DNA of 64,000 bases from HGM13006 sp900757695 (GCA_959607825.1 CAUHNW010000016.1:15731-79730); one strand, 5' to 3'. Positions 1 to 9,212 are shown, counted from the first letter of the stretch. Notes: generated from the sequence alone by a model not told the origin. A program made the numbers and translations.

Positions 1-140
1 GCAGTGTCGTAATAGCTGCTGTGCATATGCCGGGTCACATAGTCATCCTTCATATATTGGGTCAGCTCCGGATCCTCCAGCACCTGACGCAGTACATCCT
101 CACTGGGCACCCCGAGCTTCATTTCAATTTCTGTCGCCAT
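1..140 (-). CDS. CYTH domain protein, 5' part only
   Basis: This is the N-terminal 46 residues of a protein that runs off the left edge. It begins MATEIEMKLGVPSED, and the EIEMK segment fits the ExExK signature that opens CYTH domains (class IV adenylate cyclase, thiamine triphosphatase and inorganic triphosphatase families). The ATG at 140 is preceded by GAAAGGAC at a suitable distance. CYTH proteins act on triphosphate groups through a metal-binding tunnel; which substrate applies here cannot be told from this fragment. It is transcribed away from spoIIE. Confidence 0.7.
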   Translation of the reverse strand, partial: MATEIEMKLGVPSEDVLRQVLEDPELTQYMKDDYVTRHMHSSYYDT

Positions 141-371
141 GAACATCGCCGTCCTTTCACCTCTCCATTGTACCCGCTTTCCCGCCGATGCGCAAGAGGA
201 TATTGTGTTCCTTTTTCAGACGTTCCGGTTGACCGCCTCAGCCAAAATAATTGCATCCATGGATTTCCTCCTGTATTTCCCGACAGGATCGCCCGCCTCC
301 TGTGTCTATAATGATTCCGTAAAACAAAAACGTCCACTTTCCACTGGATGGCACAGAAGGAGACAGATTCT

Positions 372-2402
372 ATGAAACAGCAGCTCAAACGAAGGCCCAT
401 TCTTGAAAAGTGGTTTTATACTCAGTCACCGCTGGTCATCACCCGTCCCGCCCTCCGGGAAACTGCCGCATGCATGGGATTTTTGATTGCCGGTTTTCTT
501 CTGTCCTGCGGCCAGCTGGCCGGAGCGCCGGTTCCGTTTGCACTGGGACTCATTGCTGCCGTGGGCGGCGGGCCCCGGGGACTTTGCAGCCTGATTGGCT
601 GCGTTGCCGGTGCACTGACCATGCAGAGCTTCTCGCAGGGGCTGGAGCTCACCAGTGCCGCACTGCTCACCTTTGTGACCATGTACATATTCGGTTCCCT
701 TTGGGTCACAAAGCAGAGCTGGTTTCAGTGTCTGGTTCCCGGGATCATGCGCGGCGCTGTAGGGATCATTTTTCTCTTCAGCAAGACACTGACGCCGCTG
801 CTACTGGCTCATTTCGTGCAAAACGTTATGTTGGCCGCCCTGTCCCCGCTGGCCTTTGACAGTCTGCTGCAAAAGAAACGTCGGAGCGTAGGTTCCATGC
901 TATCCGCCGGATTCCTTGTGGTGGGACTTGCAAGACTCCCCCTGCCCGGAGGTGTCAACGCCGGTATCATTGCCGCTTGCAGCCTTGCCGTGCTCTCTAC
1001 ACGTCGGACAGAGCCCGGTACCGCTGCTGCGGTAGCTGCGGTCACAGGTCTCGGACTGGACGCCGCAGGCGTGGCCGGAGGCCAGTGGAGTATGATTCTA
1101 TGTGCCGGTGCGCTGGCCGGCAGCAGTATTCCACGGCGTCACCCGGTATTTCGCACTCTGCTTTCCATGGCCGGTCTCTTCGGCGCACTGCTCTACTTCG
1201 GCACGGTCTCCGCCTCGGTTGGGCTGAGTCTTGGCATCGGTATCATAGTCTCTCTACTGCTCCCCGGTACACTGATCACCGGGCGGGAGGACAGTGCCAT
1301 TGAGCAGTCCTCCGCTCTGGTAGAACAGCGTCTTTCCGCCGGAGAGACTGCCCTTCGTCAGCTCTACAGCGCAATCGGTCTGGACCCGGAGGAAAAGGCC
1401 CAAGAGGAACGCGCACACATTTTTGACAAGGCCGCTGCCAAGGTCTGCCGCCAATGCAGCCGCTACAGCTCCTGCTGGGAGAAAAACAGTCAGGCTACCT
1501 ATCACACCTTTCACGGTGCATTGGGCCCTATTTTAGATCGTGGAGAAGCACTGCGGGAGGACTTCCCGGAGGAATTTGCAAACGAGTGCCGCCATATGGA
1601 AGGGCTGCTTGTGGCGCTGAATCAGGAGCTTGACGGCATTACGGGCCGTTTTCAGTGCCGAAGCCGCAGTGAAGAAAAGCGGCTGGTGGCCAGCCGCAAT
1701 CTGATCCACATGGCCGAAATTTTATCAGAAAATGCCCGGCAGCTCCGCAGCGTTCAGTGTACCCCGCAGGAAGCTTTCGACGTCAAAATCGGCGTAGCTG
1801 CGAAAGGACGGCATGGCTCCCGGCTCAGCGGGGATCGTGGTGTCTGCTTCCGAACCGAGGACGGACGGCTTTTCGCCATTTTATGTGACGGCATGGGGAC
1901 CGGCGCTGAAGCCGCATCAGAAAGTGCCACCGCCATTTCGACCCTTTCCGGCCTTGTCCAGTCCGGAATGCCGCCGGAGGACGCCATGGATTTCCTCAAC
2001 GGCATGTATCTGCTCCGGGACACCGGTTGCTTTTCCACCATGGATGTGCTGGAGCTGAGCCTTGTGAACGGTCAGGGCACCCTCTATAAATGGGGCGCCG
2101 CGCCCAGCTTTCTGAAATCCGGAAAATCCGTAAAAAAACTGGGGACAGCCGCACCACCTCCGGGCTTGGGCGTGGGGAGCGCCTATGGAGCGGAGATCAT
2201 TCGACTGTCCCTTTGGGGAGGAGATATGCTGATCCTTTCCAGCGATGGAGCAGTAAGGGACGAAACAGAGGATCTGATTCGCAGCTATGACGGGGAAAGC
2301 GTCAAAGAGTTGGCCGCTTCACTGGTACAGCTGGCGGAGTCTGCCGGTGGGGAGGATGACATGACTGCCGCCGTCCTTAGGCTGGATGCACTGGCACCCT
2401 GA
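372..2402 (+). CDS. spoIIE: Stage II sporulation protein E, PP2C phosphatase
   Basis: A membrane-bound serine phosphatase that dephosphorylates the anti-anti-sigma factor SpoIIAA in the forespore, releasing sigma F, and that takes part in polar septation. The N-terminal half (about residues 25-310) is a run of hydrophobic segments, then a linker with Cys pairs (CRQCSRYSSC), then a C-terminal PP2C domain. The metal-binding phosphatase motifs are visible: FAILCDGMGTG and GGEDDMTAAVLRL. It is 676 residues, shorter than the 827 of Bacillus subtilis but of the same layout. I chose the ATG at 372 because AGAAGGAG lies 8 bases before it; an in-frame start at 348 has no such site. A TATAAT at 307-312 may be the -10, without a convincing -35. 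It stands alone, divergent from the CYTH gene. Confidence 0.95.
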   Translation: MKQQLKRRPILEKWFYTQSPLVITRPALRETAACMGFLIAGFLLSCGQLAGAPVPFALGLIAAVGGGPRGLCSLIGCVAGALTMQSFSQGLELTSAALLTFVTMYIFGSLWVTKQSWFQCLVPGIMRGAVGIIFLFSKTLTPLLLAHFVQNVMLAALSPLAFDSLLQKKRRSVGSMLSAGFLVVGLARLPLPGGVNAGIIAACSLAVLSTRRTEPGTAAAVAAVTGLGLDAAGVAGGQWSMILCAGALAGSSIPRRHPVFRTLLSMAGLFGALLYFGTVSASVGLSLGIGIIVSLLLPGTLITGREDSAIEQSSALVEQRLSAGETALRQLYSAIGLDPEEKAQEERAHIFDKAAAKVCRQCSRYSSCWEKNSQATYHTFHGALGPILDRGEALREDFPEEFANECRHMEGLLVALNQELDGITGRFQCRSRSEEKRLVASRNLIHMAEILSENARQLRSVQCTPQEAFDVKIGVAAKGRHGSRLSGDRGVCFRTEDGRLFAILCDGMGTGAEAASESATAISTLSGLVQSGMPPEDAMDFLNGMYLLRDTGCFSTMDVLELSLVNGQGTLYKWGAAPSFLKSGKSVKKLGTAAPPPGLGVGSAYGAEIIRLSLWGGDMLILSSDGAVRDETEDLIRSYDGESVKELAASLVQLAESAGGEDDMTAAVLRLDALAP

Positions 2403-2559
2403 CCTTCGGTTTTGGATCTGCATCATCACGGTGTTATTGTAGCGCCATGGGTGCAAAAAGTCTGTCGAAGTCCGGCGGGAAATCAAAAGAAATCCAATTT
2501 TTATACAGGATTCACGCCTGTTTTCTCTCCTGCCGCATTGGTTTTTATGGAAAATTCTC

Positions 2560-2588
2560 TTGTGCAACAGCCCCCGTTTTGTTATAAT
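2560..2588 (+). promoter_or_regulatory. Sigma-A-type promoter of the RmlD-like gene
   Basis: TTGTGC at 2560-2565 and a perfect TATAAT at 2583-2588, 17 bases apart, about 50 bases before the start codon. The rest of the gap from 2403 shows no gene. Confidence 0.75.
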
Positions 2589-2640
2589 CTAGTGGAAACC
2601 GGCAATCCGCACCGGAAGCAACTAGAAAGAGGTGCCCAGC

Positions 2641-3471
2641 ATGAAGAAAATTTGGATCACCGGCGCCAATGGCCGCGTTGGCGCTGCTCTTACCCGCTAT
2701 TTCACGGGATGGGGCTATCGTGTATTCGCTACAGATCTTGAGGATTGCGATGTCTCCGATGAGGTCGCTGTTATGAAGCAGGCCACCCGGCAGCTTCCCG
2801 ACGTCATTATCAACTGCGCAGGCTACACCAACATTGCCGCCTGTCAGGAAAATCAGGAGATGGCCTTTAAGGTCAACACCATCGGCGCACGGAATCTGGC
2901 AATGGCTGCCCAATCCTCCGGTGCTCTGCTGGTGCAGCTCTCCACCGATGATATTTTTGACGGTACCGCCTCGGTGCCCTATCATGAATTTGATAACGCA
3001 GCCCCTCGCAGCACCTATGGCAAGTCCAAGCTGGCCGCTGAAGAATTTGTAAAAACTCTGGCCGGCCGCTATCTGATCATCCGTTCTTGCTGGGTCTATG
3101 GCGGCGGCGGTGACATGGTAGAGCAGATCCTCACCGCAGCAGACCGCGGCGAGACCCTGAAGATGGCCAACAATCAGATTGCCTCTCCCACCAGCATCAA
3201 GGAGATCGCCCGCACCATTGCGGCTATGCTGGACACCCAGGAGTGCGGCACCTATCATGTTGTATGCAAAGGCGCATGCAGCCGTTATGAATTTGCAAAA
3301 GAGGTTCTGAAAAAGGCGCATCGAACGGCAGATGTCGAGCCGATTATTGTCGAGGATCAGCGCCCCAACTACTCCGTCCTTGATACCATGATGCTGCGCA
3401 TCACCGGTGTAGAGGAGCCCAAGGAGTGGACTGCCGCGCTCAGCGACTATATCATCGAAAGTCATTTTTAA
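2641..3471 (+). CDS. RmlD-like NAD(P)-dependent sugar reductase
   Basis: An extended short-chain dehydrogenase of the RmlD (dTDP-4-dehydrorhamnose reductase) substrate-binding family, 276 residues. The N-terminal Rossmann fold carries GANGRVG (GxxGxxG). Mid-protein there is STDDIFDG and the catalytic YGKSK (YxxxK), as in RmlD. RmlD makes the last step of dTDP-L-rhamnose synthesis, but no rmlABC genes lie nearby, so the real substrate is open and no gene symbol is given. The start at 2641 follows AAAGAGGTG; a GTG three codons upstream is possible but badly placed. It has its own promoter and a strong terminator, so it is probably monocistronic. Confidence 0.85.
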   Translation: MKKIWITGANGRVGAALTRYFTGWGYRVFATDLEDCDVSDEVAVMKQATRQLPDVIINCAGYTNIAACQENQEMAFKVNTIGARNLAMAAQSSGALLVQLSTDDIFDGTASVPYHEFDNAAPRSTYGKSKLAAEEFVKTLAGRYLIIRSCWVYGGGGDMVEQILTAADRGETLKMANNQIASPTSIKEIARTIAAMLDTQECGTYHVVCKGACSRYEFAKEVLKKAHRTADVEPIIVEDQRPNYSVLDTMMLRITGVEEPKEWTAALSDYIIESHF

Positions 3472-3517
3472 CCTGCATGCTACCCCTGTATCGGGGACAT
3501 GGGGCAGATAACAACAT

Positions 3518-3566
3518 GGGCACACATGGGGAAATCATCCCGCATGTGTGCCCAATACATTTTTTG
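3518..3566. terminator. Intrinsic terminator, probably bidirectional
   Basis: Inverted repeat GGGCACACATG (3518-3528) with CATGTGTGCCC (3543-3553), followed on the + strand by a T-rich tail. It ends the RmlD-like gene and may also serve the small gene converging on the minus strand. Confidence 0.8.
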
Positions 3567-3581
3567 AAATATCGCAGCAAA

Positions 3582-3797
3582 TCAGTCCTGTCTGTGATTA
3601 CCCGGATCATCATGGAGCAGCTGCAGGATCGCAGCCTTGCTCTCACCGCTAAGCCCTTGCCCTCTGGACTGCGGGTTGCGGTTGCTTACAGTTTTCGCAG
3701 TAGTGAATAAGGTCATAAACAGTTTCTTCTGCATTGTATTCAGCTCTGCGTTCTTTTGCGTCAATTTCTTGGCCGAACGATGCTGCTTCAACTTCAT
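3582..3797 (-). CDS. Small basic protein, unknown function
   Basis: A 71-residue lysine- and glutamine-rich protein beginning MKLKQHRSAKK. No family recognised; the first 40 residues look helical and amphipathic, with a K/N/E/Q-rich stretch that could form a short coiled coil. Support comes from context: GGAAGG sits 9 bases before the ATG at 3797 and a near-consensus promoter lies about 60 bases upstream. An alternative ATG at 3806 has no room for a ribosome site. It ends just before a hairpin at 3518-3553. Function is unknown. Confidence 0.55.
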   Translation of the reverse strand: MKLKQHRSAKKLTQKNAELNTMQKKLFMTLFTTAKTVSNRNPQSRGQGLSGESKAAILQLLHDDPGNHRQD

Positions 3798-3857
3798 AAT
3801 TGCCATCCTTCCGGTCAAAATGGATGTTCAGATAGATTACAGCCTATAATCACCATG

Positions 3858-3886
3858 ATCTTACTATATGAACCTGATTCTGTCAA
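3858..3886 (-). promoter_or_regulatory. Strong sigma-A-type promoter of the small basic protein gene
   Basis: On the minus strand a perfect TTGACA (3881-3886) and TAAGAT (3858-3863) are separated by exactly 17 bases. It reads only into the small gene at 3582-3797. Confidence 0.75.
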
Positions 3887-4052
3887 TATTTCCTTGCATG
3901 TCACGAAGTTTCACCGAGAAAGCTCGGAATCACGTACCGCAAATCAATCGTCATCCACGCCATTGCGCTTCGATCCTTTCCCCGAGCAGCAATTTTTGTT
4001 CATAAATTTTCCGAAAAAATTCAACATTTGTTATCACATTCAACTATTTCTG

Positions 4053-4061
4053 TGGTATGAT
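4053..4061 (+). promoter_or_regulatory. Possible extended -10 promoter of ftsH
   Basis: TGGTATGAT (TGn plus TATGAT) about 45 bases before the ftsH start; no good -35 at the right spacing. The stretch 3887-4052 shows nothing else. Confidence 0.45.
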
Positions 4062-4105
4062 ACCAGAAAGAGCATACGGCGCTGCCGCAAAAGGGAGGTT
4101 TTCCT

Positions 4106-5917
4106 GTGAATGAAGTAAAAAAGCCCCGAAAGCCGTTGATCTTCTACTATGTTCTGGTGCTGCTGGCCATGCTGCTGATCAACATGCTGCTGGTTCCTTA
4201 CATGGCAGAGCGTCAGGTCAAAGAAGTCGACTACGGCACGTTTATGGACATGACTGAAAACAAGGAAATTGGTGAGGTAGAAATTTCCGACGATGAAATT
4301 ATTTTCACGGACAAAGACGGAACAAACTACTATAAAACCGGCGTCATGAACGATGACGGCCTTGTGGACCGCCTCCACGACTCCGGTGCAAAATTCTCCA
4401 GCGAGATTGTCCAGCAGATGTCTCCTCTGATGAGCTTACTGCTCACATGGATCCTGCCGCTGGTCATCTTCATCGGCCTTGGACAGCTGATGGCCCGTCA
4501 GCTCATGAAGCGAATGGGCGGCTCCAACTCCATGATGTTTAACATGGGCAAGAGCAATGCAAAGGTCTATGTGAAGTCCTCTGACGGCATTAAATTCTCC
4601 GATGTGGCCGGTGAAGACGAAGCCAAAGAGAATCTGGCAGAAATCGTCCACTATCTTCATGACCCCTCCAAGTATCAGGCCATTGGCGCCTCTATGCCCA
4701 AAGGTATTTTGCTGGTGGGCCCTCCGGGCACCGGTAAGACCATGCTGGCCAAGGCTGTAGCCGGTGAGTCCAACGTTCCCTTCTTCTCCATGTCTGGCTC
4801 CGAATTTGTGGAGATGTTTGTCGGCATGGGTGCGTCCAAGGTCCGCGACCTGTTTAAGCAGGCCAAGGAAAAAGCACCCTGTATCGTCTTCATCGATGAG
4901 ATCGACGCCATTGGCAAAAAGCGTGACGGCCAGATCGGCGGCAACGATGAGCGGGAGCAGACTCTGAATCAGCTGCTCACTGAAATGGATGGCTTTGAGG
5001 GCAACAACGGCGTTGTAATCCTTGCTGCCACCAACCGTCCCGAATCGCTGGATCCCGCCCTGCTGCGGCCCGGCCGCTTTGACCGTCGGGTTCCCGTGGA
5101 ACTGCCGGATCTCAAGGGCCGAGAGGAAATTCTGAAGGTCCATGCCCGAAAGATCAAGGTCTCTGACGATGTAGACTTTGGAAAGATCGCCCGGATGGCC
5201 TCCGGCGCTTCCGGCGCAGAGCTGGCAAACATTGTCAATGAAGCCGCCCTCCGTGCGGTACGAGACGGCCGGGGCTTTGCCACTCAGGCAGATCTGGAGG
5301 AGAGCATCGAAGTAGTCATTGCAGGCTATCAGAAGAAAAACGCCATTCTTACAGATGCTGAAAAGCGCATTGTGGCCTATCATGAGATCGGTCACGCACT
5401 GGTCGCCGCAAAGCAGACCAATTCTGCTCCCGTGCAGAAGATCACCATTGTTCCCCGCACCTCCGGCGCACTGGGCTATACCATGCAGGTGGAAGAGGGT
5501 AATCATTATCTCATGACAAAGAAGGAAATCGAGAACAAGATCGCCACCCTCACCGGCGGACGTGCCGCAGAGGAGCTCACCACGGATTCCTTCACTACAG
5601 GTGCTTCCAACGATATTGAGCAGGCCACCAAGCTTGCCCGGGGTATGATCACCCGCTATGGCATGAGCCCAGACTTCGATATGGTAGCGCTGGAAACGGT
5701 CAACAACCAGTATCTTGGCGGCGACACCTCCTTGGCCTGCTCCGCCGAAACACAGGCAGAGATCGACCGTCAGGTGGTGGCACTGGTGAAAAAACAGCAC
5801 GCCAAAGCCATTGAGATTCTCTCGGAAAACCGTGAAAAGCTGGACGAACTGGCTCAGTACCTCTACGAAAAGGAAACCATCACCGGTGATGAGTTTATGA
5901 AGATCCTCAACAGTTGA
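4106..5917 (+). CDS. ftsH: ATP-dependent zinc metalloprotease FtsH
   Basis: A membrane-anchored AAA+ protease that unfolds and degrades misfolded membrane proteins and some regulators as a hexamer. Two membrane segments (about 10-30 and 108-128) flank a short external domain. The AAA module follows, with Walker A GPPGTGKT at 205-212 and Walker B CIVFIDEID near 259-267. The zinc site HEIGH is at 426-430, a conservative variant of the usual HEAGH. At 603 residues it is complete and near normal length. The start is GTG at 4106 after AAGGGAGGTT. It stands alone and is followed by a terminator. Confidence 0.96.
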   Translation: MNEVKKPRKPLIFYYVLVLLAMLLINMLLVPYMAERQVKEVDYGTFMDMTENKEIGEVEISDDEIIFTDKDGTNYYKTGVMNDDGLVDRLHDSGAKFSSEIVQQMSPLMSLLLTWILPLVIFIGLGQLMARQLMKRMGGSNSMMFNMGKSNAKVYVKSSDGIKFSDVAGEDEAKENLAEIVHYLHDPSKYQAIGASMPKGILLVGPPGTGKTMLAKAVAGESNVPFFSMSGSEFVEMFVGMGASKVRDLFKQAKEKAPCIVFIDEIDAIGKKRDGQIGGNDEREQTLNQLLTEMDGFEGNNGVVILAATNRPESLDPALLRPGRFDRRVPVELPDLKGREEILKVHARKIKVSDDVDFGKIARMASGASGAELANIVNEAALRAVRDGRGFATQADLEESIEVVIAGYQKKNAILTDAEKRIVAYHEIGHALVAAKQTNSAPVQKITIVPRTSGALGYTMQVEEGNHYLMTKKEIENKIATLTGGRAAEELTTDSFTTGASNDIEQATKLARGMITRYGMSPDFDMVALETVNNQYLGGDTSLACSAETQAEIDRQVVALVKKQHAKAIEILSENREKLDELAQYLYEKETITGDEFMKILNS

Positions 5918-5932
5918 TTTTCCATTTACATC

Positions 5933-5969
5933 AAAAAGCATCGCAGAATGTGCTCTGCGGTGCTTTTTC
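5933..5969 (+). terminator. Intrinsic terminator after ftsH
   Basis: AAAAAGCA-CGCAGA pairs with TCTGCG-TGCTTTTT across a six-base loop, ending in a T run. Confidence 0.85.
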
Positions 5970-6014
5970 TATGATATACTCCCATAAATCGTACCAGAGC
6001 ATGATTATTGATAT

Positions 6015-6043
6015 TTGCGCTGTACCCCCTTTTGCATTAGAAT
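6015..6043 (+). promoter_or_regulatory. Probable promoter of the ferredoxin-flavoprotein gene
   Basis: TTGCGC (6015-6020) and TAGAAT (6038-6043) with a 17-base spacer, 37 bases before the start codon. Confidence 0.6.
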
Positions 6044-6080
6044 AGTTATATAGATAGCTAACCAAAAAGGAGAATCTTAT

Positions 6081-7874
6081 ATGGCATATGTCATTGATCG
6101 GCAGCACTGTTCCTGCTGCCACCGCTGCCGGGTAGAATGTCCCGTGGGTGCCATTCGCTTCAAGGGTGCAAAGTACTGGATCGACCCGGAAAAATGCATC
6201 GACTGCGGCCACTGCGCCACCGTCTGTCACAACGATGTGATCTCCAATCCTGATCTTCCAACACCCAAGGCAGAGCCTCACGAAAAGCTTGTCCGGCAGT
6301 GTGATGTGCTGGTAATCGGCGCAGGCGCTTCCGGTCTCGCTGCCGCCGCCCGTGCCGCCGACAGCGGCAAAAAGGTGGTGGTTCTGGAAAAGAACAAGGA
6401 GATTGGCGGCTCCGCATGGTACGCCCATATGTTCCGTGCCCAGTGGTCCGTCTGGCATCAGCAGGACGGCATCCCTGACCCGAGAGAAAAGCTGTACCGC
6501 CAATTTATGAAAAAGACCGGAAATCAGGTGGATGGCCAGCTGGTCAAAAACATGCTGGATGCAGACGTGGATTTTGTAAACTGGCTGATCACCGAGCACG
6601 ACCTTGGAAAAGACTATGTATTCGGAGATGGCCCCTTCAACTCCAAGGGTCTGGTGGGCACCTATGACGAGCCCTACAACCACAAGCGCATCGACACCTC
6701 CATTGGCCCCGGCGGCAATGGTTGGTTCCTCTGCCGGAAGCTGCTGGGGATTCTGCTGGATCGTGGCGGTGAAATTTTCTACCATGCCCCGGCTGTCAAG
6801 CTTTTGACCGATGATACCGGTGCGGTCACCGGTGCGCTGGCCCGGGATCCCGGCGGCGAAATTGAGGTGCACGCCAAGGCAGTCATCGTCTGTGCCGGTG
6901 CCTTCACCCATAACAAAGAGCTTATGGCGCAGTTCCAGCCCATCTTCTATCGAGATGATGACAGTGAGCCGGTCCATATTTTCACCTGCGCCACCTGCAC
7001 CGGCGACGGCATCACCATGTGCCGGGACATCGGTGCTGACATTGATTACGAAAAGCGCCGGGTCAATCTGTTTGGCCCAGCCCGCCACCCCTTTGGCACC
7101 TGCGGGCTCACCGCCTCCCGTGGGATGAGCGTCATGAACATCACCCCCACCGGCGAGCGTTTTCAGGCTCCCATGGTCATGACCGAGGTAAGCCCCCTTG
7201 CCCACACAAAGGAGCGCTATCTCTGGGCAGTTCTCGATCAAACCGCATTGGAAGACGCCATGGAGCACGCAAAGGGCCGTACTCCGGATGCGGTTGGCGT
7301 CGACATGGATCGTCTCTATAACAACTTTCAGTTTGAGATTGACCAGGAAGTGGAGTGGGGCAGCATTAAGAAAGCCGCCACGCTGGAGGGACTTGCGGAG
7401 GAATTGGGTGTAGATCCCAAGGTGCTGCTTGCCTCTGTGGCAGAGCACAACGCACATCTCCATGATCCCATGCCCTTTGGGCCTCCTCCCGGCGGGGATG
7501 GAGACGATGGCCCCGGCGGCCCGCCGCCGAAGCCCGGCAACGAGGGGGAAGATGACGATGAGGGCGGTATGTTTGGCCCCATGGATATGCCGGATCCCAC
7601 CCCCATTGCAAACGGCCCCTTCTATGCGCTGTTTATCAAGCTGTTCCACGAAAATGCTGTCGGTGGTATGTCCACAGACTCCGATCTGCGGGTACTCCGT
7701 CAGGCGCAGCCCATCCCCGGCCTCTACGCCGCCGGTGACAACATCCGTGGCATCATGCTCCCCGGCGAGATCGGTGTCGCCTATATCGAGGGCGTTCTGT
7801 CCGCACTGACCTCCGCCTTCTGCGGCGGATATCTGGCCGGTGAGAAAGCAGTGGACTTTATCGAGCATCTGTAA
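6081..7874 (+). CDS. Ferredoxin-fused FAD-dependent reductase (fumarate reductase-like)
   Basis: A 597-residue soluble flavoprotein. Residues 1-60 form a two-cluster ferredoxin domain: C10-x2-C-x2-C-x3-C and C39-x2-C-x2-C-x3-C. From about residue 73 a dinucleotide-binding motif (VLVIGAGASGLAAA) opens an FAD domain of the fumarate reductase/succinate dehydrogenase flavoprotein superfamily, ending with PGLYAAGDNIRGI. These enzymes reduce an activated C=C or similar bond; here electrons would arrive from the FeS clusters. No signal peptide or haem motif is seen, so it is probably cytoplasmic. An acidic Pro/Gly-rich insert sits at about 464-510. Its paralogue lies at 29900-31657. Substrate is unknown. 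Start supported by AAAAGGAG. Confidence 0.85.
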   Translation: MAYVIDRQHCSCCHRCRVECPVGAIRFKGAKYWIDPEKCIDCGHCATVCHNDVISNPDLPTPKAEPHEKLVRQCDVLVIGAGASGLAAAARAADSGKKVVVLEKNKEIGGSAWYAHMFRAQWSVWHQQDGIPDPREKLYRQFMKKTGNQVDGQLVKNMLDADVDFVNWLITEHDLGKDYVFGDGPFNSKGLVGTYDEPYNHKRIDTSIGPGGNGWFLCRKLLGILLDRGGEIFYHAPAVKLLTDDTGAVTGALARDPGGEIEVHAKAVIVCAGAFTHNKELMAQFQPIFYRDDDSEPVHIFTCATCTGDGITMCRDIGADIDYEKRRVNLFGPARHPFGTCGLTASRGMSVMNITPTGERFQAPMVMTEVSPLAHTKERYLWAVLDQTALEDAMEHAKGRTPDAVGVDMDRLYNNFQFEIDQEVEWGSIKKAATLEGLAEELGVDPKVLLASVAEHNAHLHDPMPFGPPPGGDGDDGPGGPPPKPGNEGEDDDEGGMFGPMDMPDPTPIANGPFYALFIKLFHENAVGGMSTDSDLRVLRQAQPIPGLYAAGDNIRGIMLPGEIGVAYIEGVLSALTSAFCGGYLAGEKAVDFIEHL

Positions 7875-7894
7875 TTCGCACAAAACACCCCCCC

Positions 7895-7929
7895 AAAGGG
7901 CCTGCCGCGATTTCTGCGGCAGGCCCTTT
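7895..7929. terminator. Bidirectional intrinsic terminator
   Basis: AAAGGGCCTGCCGC pairs perfectly with GCGGCAGGCCCTTT around a short loop; it serves both the flavoprotein gene and spoIIID, which converge here. Confidence 0.9.
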
Positions 7930-7931
7930 GT

Positions 7932-8180
7932 CTATATTCCCTTGTACTTCCGTCTGGTTGCCATACCGCCCCGCAAGTGGCGTTCCGCCTTATTCTGATC
8001 CAGCACCGCCCGAACCTGTCGGTATAGCGCCGGAGAATACGCAGGCAGACGGGTTGTGAGGTCCTTATGTACCGTTGACTTGGAGATCCCGAACTTTTTG
8101 GCCGCAGCCCGCACGGTTGCTCCGTTCTCGATCATGTACGCAGCCAGCGCATAGGCCCGCTGTTCCATGCTCCCCTGCAA
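7932..8180 (-). CDS. spoIIID: Sporulation transcription regulator SpoIIID
   Basis: A small DNA-binding protein that adjusts mother-cell gene expression after sigma E. The helix-turn-helix AAAKKFGISKSTVHKDLTTR and the tail ERHLRGGMATRRKYK match the SpoIIID family closely. It is 82 residues, near the usual 80-95. The best start is TTG at 8180, with GGGAGGTG five bases upstream; the in-frame ATG at 8168 would put the ribosome site too close. It lies 51 bases after a LysR gene on the same strand, but the two probably have unrelated roles. Confidence 0.92.
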   Translation of the reverse strand: MQGSMEQRAYALAAYMIENGATVRAAAKKFGISKSTVHKDLTTRLPAYSPALYRQVRAVLDQNKAERHLRGGMATRRKYKGI

Positions 8181-8231
8181 AAAGGCACCTCCCGAATCGA
8201 TCTGATCCAGTGTATGCCGCAGAAAATACGA

Positions 8232-9167
8232 TTATGCCTCTTGTCCCGGCTGGGGTGGGATCCTTCCGCCAGTATGCTGGAAATAGCGCCGGGTGATCTC
8301 CAAAAAGCTTCTTGCCGCTCCCGTCAGCACTGCGCCATTTCGGTAACAGACATATCCGGCCGGAATGTCCTTGGGACGCATCGGCAGCACATAGACCGGC
8401 GGCAAGGCAGGCTCATTATATTTTTGTCCCACAAAGGTCGTCATGGCCGCCTGCCCACTGATGCACAGGCGGGTAGCAAGCTGAATGCCGCCAGTCACCG
8501 GCAGATAGTTGGGATGAAAGTGATTCTGTTCAAAGCACTGCTCCGTCAGTGCCGCCAGGGGCGTCCGCCAATGCCTTGCAAACGGGCATCCTTCCAGCGC
8601 CGACAGGTCGCCTGTGCGCAGGCGCTGCCGGTGCGCCTGCCACTGCTCTCCATATTGCCGCTGCAATAGCTGATCCGAAATACAAACCGCCAATTGATCG
8701 GTAAACAGCACCTCACATTTGAATTCACTGCCCAGTTCCCGGGCGCTGATAAAAAGCGGCACATCCATCGGCAGCGGGTCATCCTGATAGAATTCCCGGG
8801 TATCCAGCCGTACATGGGGCTCCTGCCGGAGAAACAGCGCCATCAGCGGCGGCATAAAATCCGGGGTACCATAGTCCAGCATCCCCACAGTCAGTTCTCT
8901 GGCCGTCTCCCCCTGACACACTGCGATCTCCCGCTGCATCTGATCCAGGGTGTCCAGCACCGTCTGCGCCGCACGCTTTACCGCTTCTCCGGCCGGTGTC
9001 AGGGTCAGGGGATTGTCCCGGTGGAACAGCTGCGCCCCCACCTCCGTTTCCAGCTTTCGAATGTGCTGGCTCAGAGACTGCTGGGAAATATAGAGCCTCC
9101 GGGCCGCCGCATTGATGGTTCCCATTTCACAGACTGTCAAAAAATACTTACAGCTTCTAAAATTCAT
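8232..9167 (-). CDS. LysR-family transcription regulator
   Basis: A 311-residue LysR-type regulator. The N-terminal winged helix-turn-helix is plain (residues 1-60, AARRLYISQQSLSQHIRKLE), followed by the effector-binding domain. It starts at the ATG at 9167 behind AAAGGAGGCG. It is divergent from the hydrolase gene at 9347, and the 179 bases between them hold a palindrome and a promoter, so by LysR convention it probably controls the hydrolase and the MFS transporter in response to their substrate. Confidence 0.92.
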   Translation of the reverse strand: MNFRSCKYFLTVCEMGTINAAARRLYISQQSLSQHIRKLETEVGAQLFHRDNPLTLTPAGEAVKRAAQTVLDTLDQMQREIAVCQGETARELTVGMLDYGTPDFMPPLMALFLRQEPHVRLDTREFYQDDPLPMDVPLFISARELGSEFKCEVLFTDQLAVCISDQLLQRQYGEQWQAHRQRLRTGDLSALEGCPFARHWRTPLAALTEQCFEQNHFHPNYLPVTGGIQLATRLCISGQAAMTTFVGQKYNEPALPPVYVLPMRPKDIPAGYVCYRNGAVLTGAARSFLEITRRYFQHTGGRIPPQPGQEA

Positions 9168-9212
9168 CCGACGCGCCTCCTTTTCTCCATCATAGCAGAT
9201 CCTCCGTCATGG

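Noticed and set aside
2463..2469. TGTCGAA resembling a Spo0A box downstream of spoIIE
   Set aside because: Seven bases by chance is likely and it lies about 95 bases upstream of the RmlD-like promoter's -35, with no sporulation gene behind it.
5931..7883. 650-codon frame antisense to the ferredoxin-flavoprotein gene
   Set aside because: It lacks a ribosome site and any family pattern; the sense strand encodes clear FeS and FAD motifs.
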